DNA of 64,000 nt from Sulfuricurvum sp. 17-40-25 (GTDB taxonomy: Bacteria; Campylobacterota; Campylobacteria; Campylobacterales; Sulfurimonadaceae), in contig NCIJ01000015.1 of the NCBI GenBank assembly GCA_002282015.1, forward strand, positions 26,523 to 90,522, in the 5' to 3' direction. Positions within the stretch are counted from its first letter, which is position 1. Each line of letters starts with the position of its first letter. Made by a program: the position numbers and the translations under genes. The notes beneath the pieces are model-generated. The model was not told where the DNA came from and did no database searches. It saw only the letters and a list, made by a program, of their open reading frames with translations. Below, piece after piece: positions 47,164-55,772 of this stretch.

Positions 47164-48645
47164 ATGGAAAATCGTCCATTAGAGTATGACTATACAGTTG
47201 CCAAACTGTTTATGTACAATGCTATATTTGTCGGTGTTGCTGGTATGCTTGCAGGGGTTGTGCTGGCATGGCAAATGGCATTTCCACAATTTAACTATAT
47301 CCTTGGTGTGAACTTCGCTGAGTACACCAATTTTGGTCGCTTACGTGCGATTCATACGGACAGTGTTATTTATGGATTTGTTTTAAGTGCAGTTTGGTCC
47401 ACATGGTATTATGTAGGTCAGCGTGTTTTAAAAGTATCAATGGCAGAGTCTAAATTTTTGATGTTTGCAGGTAAAGCCCATTTCTGGATTTACATGGCGG
47501 CATCGGTAATTATTGTAATAGGTTTGCAATTAGGGATTACGAGTTCAAAAGAGTACTCAGAATTTGAATGGCCAATCGATGCAGGTATTGTTGTCGTTTG
47601 GGTCTTGTGGGGTATCAGTATTTTTGGTTTGATCGGTATTCGTCGTGAAAAATCTTTGTACATCTCTATTTGGTATTACATTGCGACTTTTTTAGCGGTT
47701 GCGATGCTTCATATTTTTAACAATGCAGAGATTCCTACATGGATTGCAGCTCCAGGTGTGGGTAACTGGTATCACTCGGTTTCGATGTATGCTGGGACTA
47801 ATGATGCATTAGTGCAATGGTGGTTTGGTCACAATGCGGTTGCATTTTTATTAACAACACCGATTATCGCGATGAGTTACTATTTTTTACCAAAAGAGTC
47901 GGGTCAAGCGGTTTACTCGTATAAATTGTCTTTACTTGCGTTTTGGGGATTGATGTTTGTGTACCTTTGGGCTGGCGGACATCACTTGTTGTTCTCTACG
48001 GTTCCTGACTGGATGCAAACAATGGGTTCTGTCTTCTCGGTTGTCCTTATTCTTCCATCATGGGGTTCAGCGGTTAATATGCTTCTGACGATGAAGGGTG
48101 AATGGCAGCAAGTAGCGGCAAGTCCATTGATCAAATTTATGGTTATGGCTTCTACATTCTATATGTTCTCAACACTTGAGGGTCCAATCCAAGCGATCAA
48201 ATCGGTTAATGCTTTGGCACACTTCACAGACTGGATTATTGGTCACGTTCATGACGGTGCACTTGGATGGGTTGGCTTTATGGTTATTGCTGCGTTGTCT
48301 CATATGGCTCCACGTATGTTTAAGCGTGAGATTTATTCTAAATCGTTGCTGGGTACACAGTTTTGGATTCAGACCCTTGGGGTTATCTTGTATTTCACAT
48401 CGATGTGGATTGCGGGTATTACTCAGGGTATGATGTGGCGTGCGCACGATGAATTCGGTAACCTAGCTTACTCATTTATCGATACTGTTGTTGTCCTACA
48501 CCCGTACTTTACGATCCGTGCCGTTGGTGGTACCTTGTATCTTATTGGTATGGTGATGTTTGCGTATAATATGTACAAGACAATGACAAGTTCTCGTGTA
48601 GTTGAAGAGAGTGAACTTCAAAACGCAACGCCTATGGGCGCATAA
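47164..48645 (+). CDS. ccoN: cbb3-type cytochrome c oxidase subunit I
   Basis: A 493-residue, 12-helix catalytic subunit of the high-affinity terminal oxidase in the inner membrane. Heme and copper ligands are visible: His64, His223 (WWFGHNAV), His273 and His274 (GGHHLLFS), His361 and His363 (GHVHDG). It reduces O2 at low concentration and pumps protons. It begins the ccoNOQP operon, preceded by AAGGAGG. Confidence 0.96.
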   Translation: MENRPLEYDYTVAKLFMYNAIFVGVAGMLAGVVLAWQMAFPQFNYILGVNFAEYTNFGRLRAIHTDSVIYGFVLSAVWSTWYYVGQRVLKVSMAESKFLMFAGKAHFWIYMAASVIIVIGLQLGITSSKEYSEFEWPIDAGIVVVWVLWGISIFGLIGIRREKSLYISIWYYIATFLAVAMLHIFNNAEIPTWIAAPGVGNWYHSVSMYAGTNDALVQWWFGHNAVAFLLTTPIIAMSYYFLPKESGQAVYSYKLSLLAFWGLMFVYLWAGGHHLLFSTVPDWMQTMGSVFSVVLILPSWGSAVNMLLTMKGEWQQVAASPLIKFMVMASTFYMFSTLEGPIQAIKSVNALAHFTDWIIGHVHDGALGWVGFMVIAALSHMAPRMFKREIYSKSLLGTQFWIQTLGVILYFTSMWIAGITQGMMWRAHDEFGNLAYSFIDTVVVLHPYFTIRAVGGTLYLIGMVMFAYNMYKTMTSSRVVEESELQNATPMGA

Positions 48646-48659
48646 TTAAGGAGGGGAAA

Positions 48660-49352
48660 ATGTTTCACTGGTTAGAAAAAAACCCGTTCTTTTTTGCGGT
48701 TGCTGTTTTCGTTGTTATTGCCTTTGCAGGTCTCGTTGAGATCCTGCCAAACTTTGCTCAGGCATCTCGTCCGATTCTCGGTGCGAAGCCTTATTCGACT
48801 TTGGAATTAACGGGTCGTCTCGTGTACATCAAAAACAACTGTAATGGGTGTCATTCACAGTTGATTCGTCCGTTTAAATCGGAAACAGATCGTTATGGTC
48901 ATTATTCTATGAGTGGTGAGTATGCATACGATCGTCCATTCTTATGGGGTTCTAAACGTACAGGTCCAGATTTGATGCGTGTAGGAAACTATCGTACTAC
49001 GGATTGGCATGAAACGCATATGAAAGATCCTGTAGCAGTTGTTCCTGGTTCGATCATGCCTGCATATACGTGGCTGTTCAAGAATATCGCTGATGTTGAT
49101 ACTGCCTATGCAGAGCAATTAACGGTACAAAAATTCTTTGCAGTTCCTTATAATACGGAACTTCCAATGGCAGATGGTTCAAAAGTTACGGTTGCTTTAG
49201 CAGATACATTAGAAGGTGCTCGTGCATCGGCTCTTGAAGAAGCAAAAGTGGTTGCGGCAGATATGAAAGATCAGGCTGTTAAAGATGCAGTAGCAGCAGG
49301 TCAGGTTCCTGAAATTGTTGCCCTTATTGCGTATCTTAACCGATTGAAATAA
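48660..49352 (+). CDS. ccoO: cbb3-type cytochrome c oxidase subunit II (monoheme c)
   Basis: A 230-residue c-type cytochrome with one membrane helix at 10-32 and the heme site CNGCH (Cys61, Cys64, His65). The GSIMPAYTWLF segment carries the probable axial Met. The C-terminal 50 residues are unusually alanine-rich and may be an added helix. It passes electrons to CcoN. Confidence 0.95.
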   Translation: MFHWLEKNPFFFAVAVFVVIAFAGLVEILPNFAQASRPILGAKPYSTLELTGRLVYIKNNCNGCHSQLIRPFKSETDRYGHYSMSGEYAYDRPFLWGSKRTGPDLMRVGNYRTTDWHETHMKDPVAVVPGSIMPAYTWLFKNIADVDTAYAEQLTVQKFFAVPYNTELPMADGSKVTVALADTLEGARASALEEAKVVAADMKDQAVKDAVAAGQVPEIVALIAYLNRLK

Positions 49353-49361
49353 AGGATTAGC

Positions 49362-49565
49362 GTGGATATTGCGACACTTCAAGCGTACGGCTTTTTTTTC
49401 TTTACAGCTTTTATGGTGGTCATACTGTATTCGTACATATATCATCTCTATAGCTCACAAAAAGATGGGTCACGCGATTATGAGAAATACAGCAATATCG
49501 CGCTGCACGATGAGATCACCGATCAACCGGTCGAAGAGATCTTAAAAGATGACGAGAAAAAGTAG
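49362..49565 (+). CDS. ccoQ: cbb3 oxidase subunit CcoQ
   Basis: A 67-residue protein with one membrane helix (YGFFFFTAFMVVILYSYIYH) and an acidic tail. The GTG start has AAGGA five bases upstream. CcoQ stabilises the oxidase complex. Position between ccoO and ccoP makes the assignment secure. Confidence 0.85.
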   Translation: MDIATLQAYGFFFFTAFMVVILYSYIYHLYSSQKDGSRDYEKYSNIALHDEITDQPVEEILKDDEKK

Positions 49566-49574
49566 GAGGCATAG

Positions 49575-50516
49575 ATGAATAAGACAGTATTAGCTGCTAT
49601 CATAGTTACAATTGCGATGCTTGGCTTCACCTACGCTGCAGTCGAAATGGCTGGCGGTTTAGATAAGCTTATAAAAGACGGTGACTGGGTAAATATGCTA
49701 GCCATATTAGGCGCAGTTATTCTTGTTATAGCAACTACATTTGTAGTTACTAAATACGTTCGACAGATGCAAAACGATACCGCAAGTGGTAAGCTTGCAG
49801 AAGAGACTTGGGACGGCATCGGTGAGTATAAAAACGAACCACCGTTTGGATGGTTTGTTTTATATCTTATTATGATTATTTGGGCGATTTGGTATTTTCT
49901 TGCAGGGTATCCGGTCAATTCGTATTCACAAATCGGTGAGTACAATCAAAAAGTTGCTGAGCATGATGTAAAATTCAATGAGCAGTATAAGGATATGGAC
50001 GATGAAACACTCAAAGAGATGGGTGGATCGATCTTTATCGTACAATGTGCGCCATGTCATGGGCTGCAAGCAGACGGCATAAATGGGCAGGCGGCTGACT
50101 TAACGGCACGTATCTCTGAAAAATCGGTTAAGTATGTTGTACTAAACGGGTCTAACAGTAACTTGATGGGTACTAGTATGCCAATGCCTGACCGTAATGG
50201 CTTATTAAACAGTAATACGAGTGCCCTAATTACGGATGCTGAGATCGATGCAGTGTCTAAATACGTTGCAGGCGGATTAACGGGGACCGAAGGTGCAGAT
50301 GTTTTTGCTGGAACCTGTGCGGCATGTCACGGTGCTGATGGTAAGGGTATGGAGATGGTTGCTCCTAATATTGCGCAAATGTCACCTGAGATGGTTGGCA
50401 TGGTCCTTAATCACGGTAAAAAAGGTGCTATAGGTGCAATGCCGGCATTTACGAACCTAACTGAAGTTCAGCATAAAGCAATAAATGCCTATGTTGCAAG
50501 CTTGAGTCAAAAATAA
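49575..50516 (+). CDS. ccoP: cbb3-type cytochrome c oxidase subunit III (diheme c)
   Basis: A 313-residue diheme cytochrome. Membrane helices lie near 5-24, 40-60 and 93-112, then two heme c domains with CAPCH (Cys158, Cys161) and CAACH (Cys248, Cys251). The WDGIGEYKNEPP segment is the CcoP marker. It takes electrons from soluble cytochrome c. The extra first helix is typical of this phylum. Confidence 0.95.
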   Translation: MNKTVLAAIIVTIAMLGFTYAAVEMAGGLDKLIKDGDWVNMLAILGAVILVIATTFVVTKYVRQMQNDTASGKLAEETWDGIGEYKNEPPFGWFVLYLIMIIWAIWYFLAGYPVNSYSQIGEYNQKVAEHDVKFNEQYKDMDDETLKEMGGSIFIVQCAPCHGLQADGINGQAADLTARISEKSVKYVVLNGSNSNLMGTSMPMPDRNGLLNSNTSALITDAEIDAVSKYVAGGLTGTEGADVFAGTCAACHGADGKGMEMVAPNIAQMSPEMVGMVLNHGKKGAIGAMPAFTNLTEVQHKAINAYVASLSQK

Positions 50517-50526
50517 GGGGCAAATG

Positions 50527-50733
50527 ATGGAAAATCGTAGTATATTTTCACTAGATGGCATCACAGGCATGTTGATTGCAGTTGTTTTATTGCTTTCTAT
50601 CGTTGGAGTACTCACGTATTTATCGGTAACAACGCAAGCTGCAAATGCAACCAATTTTTATAAAATTGAAAATGAAAAAGAGATCAAGATGTTCAGTACT
50701 GACAGTGCTAAGCATGTTGTCGACGTAAAGTAA
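50527..50733 (+). CDS. DUF4006-family small membrane protein
   Basis: About 68 residues with one membrane helix (GMLIAVVLLLSIVGVLTYL). ATG 50527 is preferred to the adjacent ATG 50524 for spacing to AAGGGG. DUF4006 genes follow ccoP in Campylobacterota; the protein is presumed to be an oxidase accessory of unknown role. Confidence 0.75.
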   Translation: MENRSIFSLDGITGMLIAVVLLLSIVGVLTYLSVTTQAANATNFYKIENEKEIKMFSTDSAKHVVDVK

Positions 50734-50743
50734 GGAGTTTAGT

Positions 50744-50845
50744 ATGGCAAAGTACATGGATAAACTCATCGCACTTGCATTAGTAATAAGTGCTGCAGTA
50801 ACCTTGTGGGCGGTGTTAACCCCGAACCACTTGTATGTCGGATAA
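50744..50845 (+). CDS. 33-residue single-helix membrane peptide in the cco operon
   Basis: ATG 50744 with TAAGGAG about seven bases upstream opens a 33-codon frame, MAKYMDKLIALA followed by LVISAAVTLWAVLTPNH and LYVG, almost entirely one membrane helix. It sits 10 bases after the DUF4006 gene and 9 bases before the next gene. Its clean ribosome site and operon position support a real gene. It may be a small oxidase or assembly subunit. Confidence 0.6.
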   Translation: MAKYMDKLIALALVISAAVTLWAVLTPNHLYVG

Positions 50846-50854
50846 GGGTTTTTA

Positions 50855-51544
50855 TTGAAACTTTCACGAGGGCTTGCGGCCCTCACACTGCTAGGAATAT
50901 TTTTCTCTTCCCTGCATGCAGAATTTTTGTATAAAGACGAAGTTGTCAAGAATCCGGAATTTACGAAACAAATAGAGACAATAGGTACTGAGCTTAAAGC
51001 AAAAACAGGTGTTTCTCTTTATTTAGTCATGGTTCGTGATTTGGAAAACAATCAATCAATCAGTGATTTTGAGAAACGTATTAGTGCTAATAGTAATGGT
51101 GCTACCGTTATTATGACGTTTGTGGAATTGCAAAAACAAGTTGATATCTTGGCCCGTCCAACGTCTTTATACAAAGATTTTAATAAAGCACAAATTCTTA
51201 ACCCTAATGCGACATTTATAGGCGCAGTAGTAAGCAGCATACTATTTGCACGAAGTTACGATGAGGCAAAAGAGTTGATGTCAAACAGTGGCGGAACAGT
51301 ATTGCCCATCTTGGCTGAACGTGCTAAAGGTGATGATATTGTTAAAAAGTATGCGGTTGGAATGTTTAACGGTTATGCTGATACTGCAGAGCAAATCGCA
51401 GCGTCTAGAGGGCAAACGTTAACTACCTCTGCTGGGACAGAGAGTCAAACGTTTATTGATATTTTACGACTCATATTTTACGGTACGATTGTGATTGCAT
51501 TGGGTAGATATGTGTGGGGTCGTTTTTTAAAAAAAAGAGAGTAA
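50855..51544 (+). CDS. periplasmic protein of the cco operon, possibly TPM-domain-like
   Basis: A 229-residue protein, TTG start with AAGGG seven bases upstream. It has a signal peptide (RGLAALTLLGIFFSSLHA), a soluble domain starting with KQIETIGTELKAKTGVSLYLVMV, reminiscent of TPM domains, and a C-terminal membrane helix (about 203-222) with a basic end. It is therefore a tail-anchored periplasmic protein. Function unknown; co-transcription with ccoNOQP suggests oxidase assembly or redox handling. Confidence 0.6.
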   Translation: MKLSRGLAALTLLGIFFSSLHAEFLYKDEVVKNPEFTKQIETIGTELKAKTGVSLYLVMVRDLENNQSISDFEKRISANSNGATVIMTFVELQKQVDILARPTSLYKDFNKAQILNPNATFIGAVVSSILFARSYDEAKELMSNSGGTVLPILAERAKGDDIVKKYAVGMFNGYADTAEQIAASRGQTLTTSAGTESQTFIDILRLIFYGTIVIALGRYVWGRFLKKRE

Positions 51545-51547
51545 ATC

Positions 51548-52057
51548 ATGATAAATAAAAATGCAGGTAAAAAATGGCCATGGATAATTGGCATATCAAC
51601 ACTTATCGTGATTGGTTTTGCTGTTGCAACGATTAAAGTAGCAGTTAATAACCCTGTAGAGATGTCAGAATACGGGATGCAAGGCTATCATGAATATGAT
51701 AACAACGTTAATGATATCATCAATGCTAAAATACAATTTGATAAAAAATACACAATAGCTTTTTTGACTCCTCAAATCACTGATAAAGCATCAGTATTAG
51801 TCTATACCATCAAAGATAAATCAGGAAATCCAATTGAGGATGCGAATGTAAGTGTTGTGTTAACGCGGCCAGATACCTGTAAGCTTGATATTGCTCTTAA
51901 TACGCCCACAGTAGAAAAGGGTATTTATACTTTTAAAGCCATTGACCTGCCAAAAGTGGGGCGATGGGATATTATGGCAAAAATAACGATAAGTGAAAAC
52001 CAACGTTATTACAATTTAAAGGCTGATACCCGAAACCCTAATACTTTCGAGTTTTAG
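51548..52057 (+). CDS. fixH: FixH-family protein
   Basis: A 169-residue protein with one N-terminal membrane helix (WPWIIGISTLIVIGFAVATI) and a periplasmic beta domain (VYTIKDKSGNPIEDANV, GIYTFKAIDLPKVGRWDI) of the FixH/YtkA type. FixH supports copper delivery and assembly of cbb3 oxidase. The ccoG, ccoI and ccoS partners are not in this window. Confidence 0.75.
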   Translation: MINKNAGKKWPWIIGISTLIVIGFAVATIKVAVNNPVEMSEYGMQGYHEYDNNVNDIINAKIQFDKKYTIAFLTPQITDKASVLVYTIKDKSGNPIEDANVSVVLTRPDTCKLDIALNTPTVEKGIYTFKAIDLPKVGRWDIMAKITISENQRYYNLKADTRNPNTFEF

Positions 52058-52065
52058 GCATACCT

Positions 52066-52125
52066 CCGTTCGCCCTGAGCCAGTCGAAGGGTTTCGAGCC
52101 GTCATTCCCGACACGATCGGGAATC
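52066..52125. repeat. two REP-like palindromic elements
   Basis: The first (52066-52091) contains CGCCCTGAGCCAGTCGAAGG, a sequence I recall as a dispersed intergenic repeat in many bacterial genomes. The second (52101-52125) is a perfect hairpin with arms ATTCCCGA and TCGGGAAT around CACGA. They lie between fixH and a truncated gene and mark a likely insertion or deletion scar. Confidence 0.55.
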
Positions 52126-52139
52126 AATCTTCTGCATTA

Positions 52140-52460
52140 TTGAGGCTTGCTATTCAAATCCTTATGCCACTTATAGGAGCAAATACTGGAAAACTTGATA
52201 AAGATATCGCAAAACTTGTATCTGAAGGGTTACCGGAAGAAATACAGCAAGCATTAGATTTTTGTCGTGTTATAGGAAATAATGCAGTTCATCCAAAGGA
52301 GCTAAATATTGATGATACACCAGAAATGGCGCACGCCATGTTTGAAATGCTAAGTTTTATTGTCGAAGAAAAAATTGCAAAGCCGAAGCGAGTAAAAGAA
52401 TTATTTGCTCGATTACCAACAGGTGCACTTACAGCGATAGAAAAAAGAGACAAAAAATAA
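52140..52460 (+). pseudogene. C-terminal remnant of a DUF4145-family gene
   Basis: A 106-codon frame starting with a TTG and no ribosome site. LRLAIQILMPLIG, LVSEGLPEEIQQALDFCRV, IGNNAVHPKELNIDD and FEMLSFIVEEKI match the C-terminal part of DUF4145 proteins, which usually exceed 200 residues. The frame stays open upstream through the palindromic repeats, but the expected N-terminal half is missing. DUF4145 proteins occur in defence and mobile contexts. This copy is probably dead. Confidence 0.6.
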
Positions 52461-52502
52461 ATTTCACCCTGCCATATTTTTTCCCATTTTTGCGCGACGG
52501 GA

Positions 52503-52508
52503 TACAAT
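52503..52508 (+). promoter_or_regulatory. candidate -10 box for the ORF6N gene
   Basis: TACAAT about 25 bases before ATG 52533, giving this accessory gene its own promoter. Confidence 0.35.
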
Positions 52509-52532
52509 GAAGTAAAATTTTAGGAACTACCG

Positions 52533-53423
52533 ATGAATGAAATCTCCGCCTCCATCGACGACAGTATCAAAAATAAGATTTACACCATTCGCGAATTGCA
52601 AGTAATGTTGGATAGAGATTTAGCGGAGCTTTATGGAGTGGAGACAAAAGTTTTTAATCAGGCAGTTAAAAGAAATGAGGATAGATTTCCTTCTGATTTT
52701 AGGTTTCAATTGACAGCTATAGAAAAAAATGAACTGGTCACAAATTGTGACCGGTTGAATAGTCTGAAACACTCTACTGTAAATCCTTATGTTTTTACAG
52801 AGCAGGGTGTTTCAATGCTAAGCGCTGTGTTAAAAAGCACTATAGCGGTAGATATAAGTGTAAAAATAATAAGAATATTTGTACAAATGAGACAATTTTT
52901 AAGCGCTAATAATGAATTGTTCCAAAAGATTGAACAAATCGAAAAAAGACAAATCACGTATGAGTTAAAAAGTGATGAAAAATTTGAAAAAATATTTCGT
53001 GCCATTGAGGACAAATCGATCAAGCCGAAGCAGGGAATTTTTTACGATGGGCAAGTGTATGATGCGTATGTTTTTGTATCAGATTTGATCAAAAGTGCTA
53101 AGGAGAGTATTGTGCTGATTGATAACTATATCGATGATACGGTTTTTACGTTATTATCCAAACGAGATAGCAAGCTAAAAGTGACGATTTATACCAAAAA
53201 TATTACCAAACAGCTTGAACTCGATGTGCAAAAAAACAATGCCCAATATCCCAATATAGAGCTAAAAAAGTTTGATTCTTCGCACGATAGATTTTTGATA
53301 ATTGATGCTAATGAAGTTTATCATATTGGCGCGAGTCTCAAAGATTTGGGCAAAAAATGGTTTGCGTTTTCAAAATTTGATATGGGTGCGTTGGGTATTT
53401 TGGAAAGATTAAATGAAAAATAA
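52533..53423 (+). CDS. ORF6N-domain protein with phospholipase-D-like C-terminal domain
   Basis: A 296-residue protein. Residues 15-105 are an ORF6N DNA-binding domain (YTIRELQVMLDRDLAELYGV, KRNEDRFPSDFRFQL, VFTEQGVSML). A short coiled coil (about 125-160) precedes a C-terminal domain (168-296) with HDRFLIID at 251-258, a single HxKx4D-type motif in which Lys is replaced by Arg, and HIGASLKDLGKKWF. Such proteins are common near phage and mobile islands. With half a PLD site and no lysine it may bind, not cut, nucleic acid. Inserted between conserved genes. Confidence 0.75.
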   Translation: MNEISASIDDSIKNKIYTIRELQVMLDRDLAELYGVETKVFNQAVKRNEDRFPSDFRFQLTAIEKNELVTNCDRLNSLKHSTVNPYVFTEQGVSMLSAVLKSTIAVDISVKIIRIFVQMRQFLSANNELFQKIEQIEKRQITYELKSDEKFEKIFRAIEDKSIKPKQGIFYDGQVYDAYVFVSDLIKSAKESIVLIDNYIDDTVFTLLSKRDSKLKVTIYTKNITKQLELDVQKNNAQYPNIELKKFDSSHDRFLIIDANEVYHIGASLKDLGKKWFAFSKFDMGALGILERLNEK

Positions 53424-53435
53424 AAGAGACAGTAT

Positions 53436-55772
53436 ATGAATAGAAATTGTGTCGTATACCCGACATCTCGTGCGATTCGAAATGCATTAGACGGATGCAG
53501 TGAGGGTTTTTTACCTACGTTCATGGGGATGAGCGATTTTTTGGATCGTGTGATTTTCACTGAAAATGTCATCATTCCTGACAATGATTTACGCCTTCTC
53601 GGCCTTTACGAAGCTTCTGATTTCTCTTCTTTTATCAGCTTACACATTGAGCGTAATTTTTTTACCTTTATCCAAAACTCCCAGTATATTTTTCGTTTTT
53701 TTGAAGAGCTCAGCGGTGAGATAGTGGATATATCTGCTTTGGAAAATGCGGATATTTACGGTGAGTATGAAGAACACATCACTATTCTAAAATACTTATT
53801 GCATCGTTATAAAGAGGTGTGCGTAGCGAATCATTGGAGTGATCCGATATTTTCTAAGTCAACAGTCCAAATCAATGAGGGGTATGTCAAAGAGTTTGAT
53901 CACATAACCGTTCATGTAGAAGGGTATCTCAGCCGTTATGAACTCAAGGTCTTAGAAGCATGTGCGGCACTTGTCACTTTGGAGTGTGTGTACCACGCGA
54001 CGGCGTATAACGACAAAATGTCGCAACGATTGAGAGAATTGTCCCTGGATATTGTGCAGGGGCATAGAGTGGAATTTTCATTAAGTACATTGGAGATAAG
54101 TGAATCCATTGCCATTGACAAGTTACGTCATGTGCAGTGTGAGGTATTTTCCAATCGTCTCTTGCAAGTAGGATTTGTGAAAGCAAAAATTGCGCAGATG
54201 GTGAATCAGGGAATCGATCCGCGCGCTGTTGTGGTCGTGGTTCCTGATGAGCAGTTTGCAAACTATTTGAGATTATTTGATGATGTTTCGAATTTGAACT
54301 TTGCAATGGGTACCTCCATGGGAGATGAACCCATTATCAAGACCATTGAAGCTATTGAACTATTTTTGGATGAAAACAGTGTCGAAAACAAAGCCCGTGT
54401 CTCTAAAATCTCCTCGGATCTAATCGAATGGGTTAAAGCCCATTATTATTCTCCCTTTGAGTATGCAGATTTAGAGCAACTTTGCACCATTTTGAGTGAG
54501 GGAATCTCAAATGAAGATGTCAAAGCCATCGTATTTGAAGAACTCAATCACTTTAAGCCTCTATCCCAAGCCCTAGGCGGGGTGGATTTTAAAGCGGCTA
54601 TGCGAATTTTCTTCAATCGTGTGAAAAGCCGCTCGATTGATGATGTCGGCGGAGGGAAGATCACAGTTATGGGATTGCTCGAAACACGAGGCATGAGTTT
54701 TGAGGGAGTCATCGTGGTTGATTTTAATGAGGGGTATGTTCCTCATCGAAGTCAAAAAGATCTTTTTTTGAATACGCAAACTCGTAAAATTGCCGATTTG
54801 CCGACAACGTCAGATCGTGAGTCTTTGCAAAAACATTATTATTGGATGTTGTTTAACCGTGCACGACAGGTGAGCATTTCTTGTGTTAACAATGCAGAAT
54901 CCGTACCTTCACGCTTTTTACTGCAATTGGGCATAGGGATGAGTGAATCACAGCTGGATTACACCAATGCGATTTTACCTCAGAGCGTTTTTAACGAGAG
55001 AAAAAAACGTCATATAGAAAGCAGATATGACTTTACGGCGTATCCACTGTCCGCAAGCGGATTAAAAAGTTTTTTAACCTGTAAGCGCCAATTTTATTAC
55101 AAGTACATCGAAAAAATCAAAGAGCATGAAAAAGCGCAGGACCTCTCGAAAGAGCGAGAGATAGGAAACCGTCTGCATGGAGCACTGGAAAAAGTGTACG
55201 CAATAGCAGACTATTATGAAAGTGCTCTAAAAATAAAAGAAGCATTGGGAAGTGCGTTGCGTGAGTATGAGGTACAAGATGTTATGCAGCGGTATGTCCA
55301 AGATTTGTGGCTTGAAAAATTGACCCTATTTTATGACTATGAAAATACGCGGTTTACGCAAGGCTCACGAGTAGCCTACCGTGAAAAAGAGGGGGATGCT
55401 CTGGTGTGCGGTATACGTCTTGTTGGGCGTATTGATCGTATAGATCAAACGCTTGAGGGGCTGGAAGTACTGGACTATAAGACTGGAAAATACGCATCGA
55501 CGTCGCATGATGTGCGTGAGGAAGATGTGGATTATCAATTGAGTATCTATGCACTTCTCGCGGCACCGCTGGGCAATGTCGTGCGATGCGGAGTGTATGA
55601 TCTCAATACCGGAAAAATCGAGTTCGAGCAGTTTTTAGAGTCAAAGACCCAAAAGCTCAAGACAATATTAGAAGAAATCGCTTCTCAAAAACAGTGGGTG
55701 TGGGAGATGTGTGAAGACCTCAGTCGTTGTCGATACTGCACTTATGCAACGCTGTGCGAACGGGAGCTGTAG
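53436..55772 (+). CDS. addB: AddB-type iron-sulfur helicase/nuclease subunit
   Basis: A 778-residue protein with a degenerate N-terminal helicase-like half and a C-terminal PD-(D/E)XK nuclease: SGLKSFLTCKRQFYYKYIEKI, GNRLHGALEKVY, GRIDRID and VLDYKTGKYA. Four cysteines form a 4Fe-4S site: Cys549, then Cys765-x2-Cys768-x5-Cys774, the spacing seen in AddB. With AddA it resects double-strand ends for RecA. It abuts addA with no gap. Confidence 0.85.
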   Translation: MNRNCVVYPTSRAIRNALDGCSEGFLPTFMGMSDFLDRVIFTENVIIPDNDLRLLGLYEASDFSSFISLHIERNFFTFIQNSQYIFRFFEELSGEIVDISALENADIYGEYEEHITILKYLLHRYKEVCVANHWSDPIFSKSTVQINEGYVKEFDHITVHVEGYLSRYELKVLEACAALVTLECVYHATAYNDKMSQRLRELSLDIVQGHRVEFSLSTLEISESIAIDKLRHVQCEVFSNRLLQVGFVKAKIAQMVNQGIDPRAVVVVVPDEQFANYLRLFDDVSNLNFAMGTSMGDEPIIKTIEAIELFLDENSVENKARVSKISSDLIEWVKAHYYSPFEYADLEQLCTILSEGISNEDVKAIVFEELNHFKPLSQALGGVDFKAAMRIFFNRVKSRSIDDVGGGKITVMGLLETRGMSFEGVIVVDFNEGYVPHRSQKDLFLNTQTRKIADLPTTSDRESLQKHYYWMLFNRARQVSISCVNNAESVPSRFLLQLGIGMSESQLDYTNAILPQSVFNERKKRHIESRYDFTAYPLSASGLKSFLTCKRQFYYKYIEKIKEHEKAQDLSKEREIGNRLHGALEKVYAIADYYESALKIKEALGSALREYEVQDVMQRYVQDLWLEKLTLFYDYENTRFTQGSRVAYREKEGDALVCGIRLVGRIDRIDQTLEGLEVLDYKTGKYASTSHDVREEDVDYQLSIYALLAAPLGNVVRCGVYDLNTGKIEFEQFLESKTQKLKTILEEIASQKQWVWEMCEDLSRCRYCTYATLCEREL

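Noticed and set aside
52140..52460. Intact small DUF4145 gene
   Set aside because: TTG start with no ribosome site, N-terminal half missing, and the frame runs back through palindromic repeats; called a remnant.
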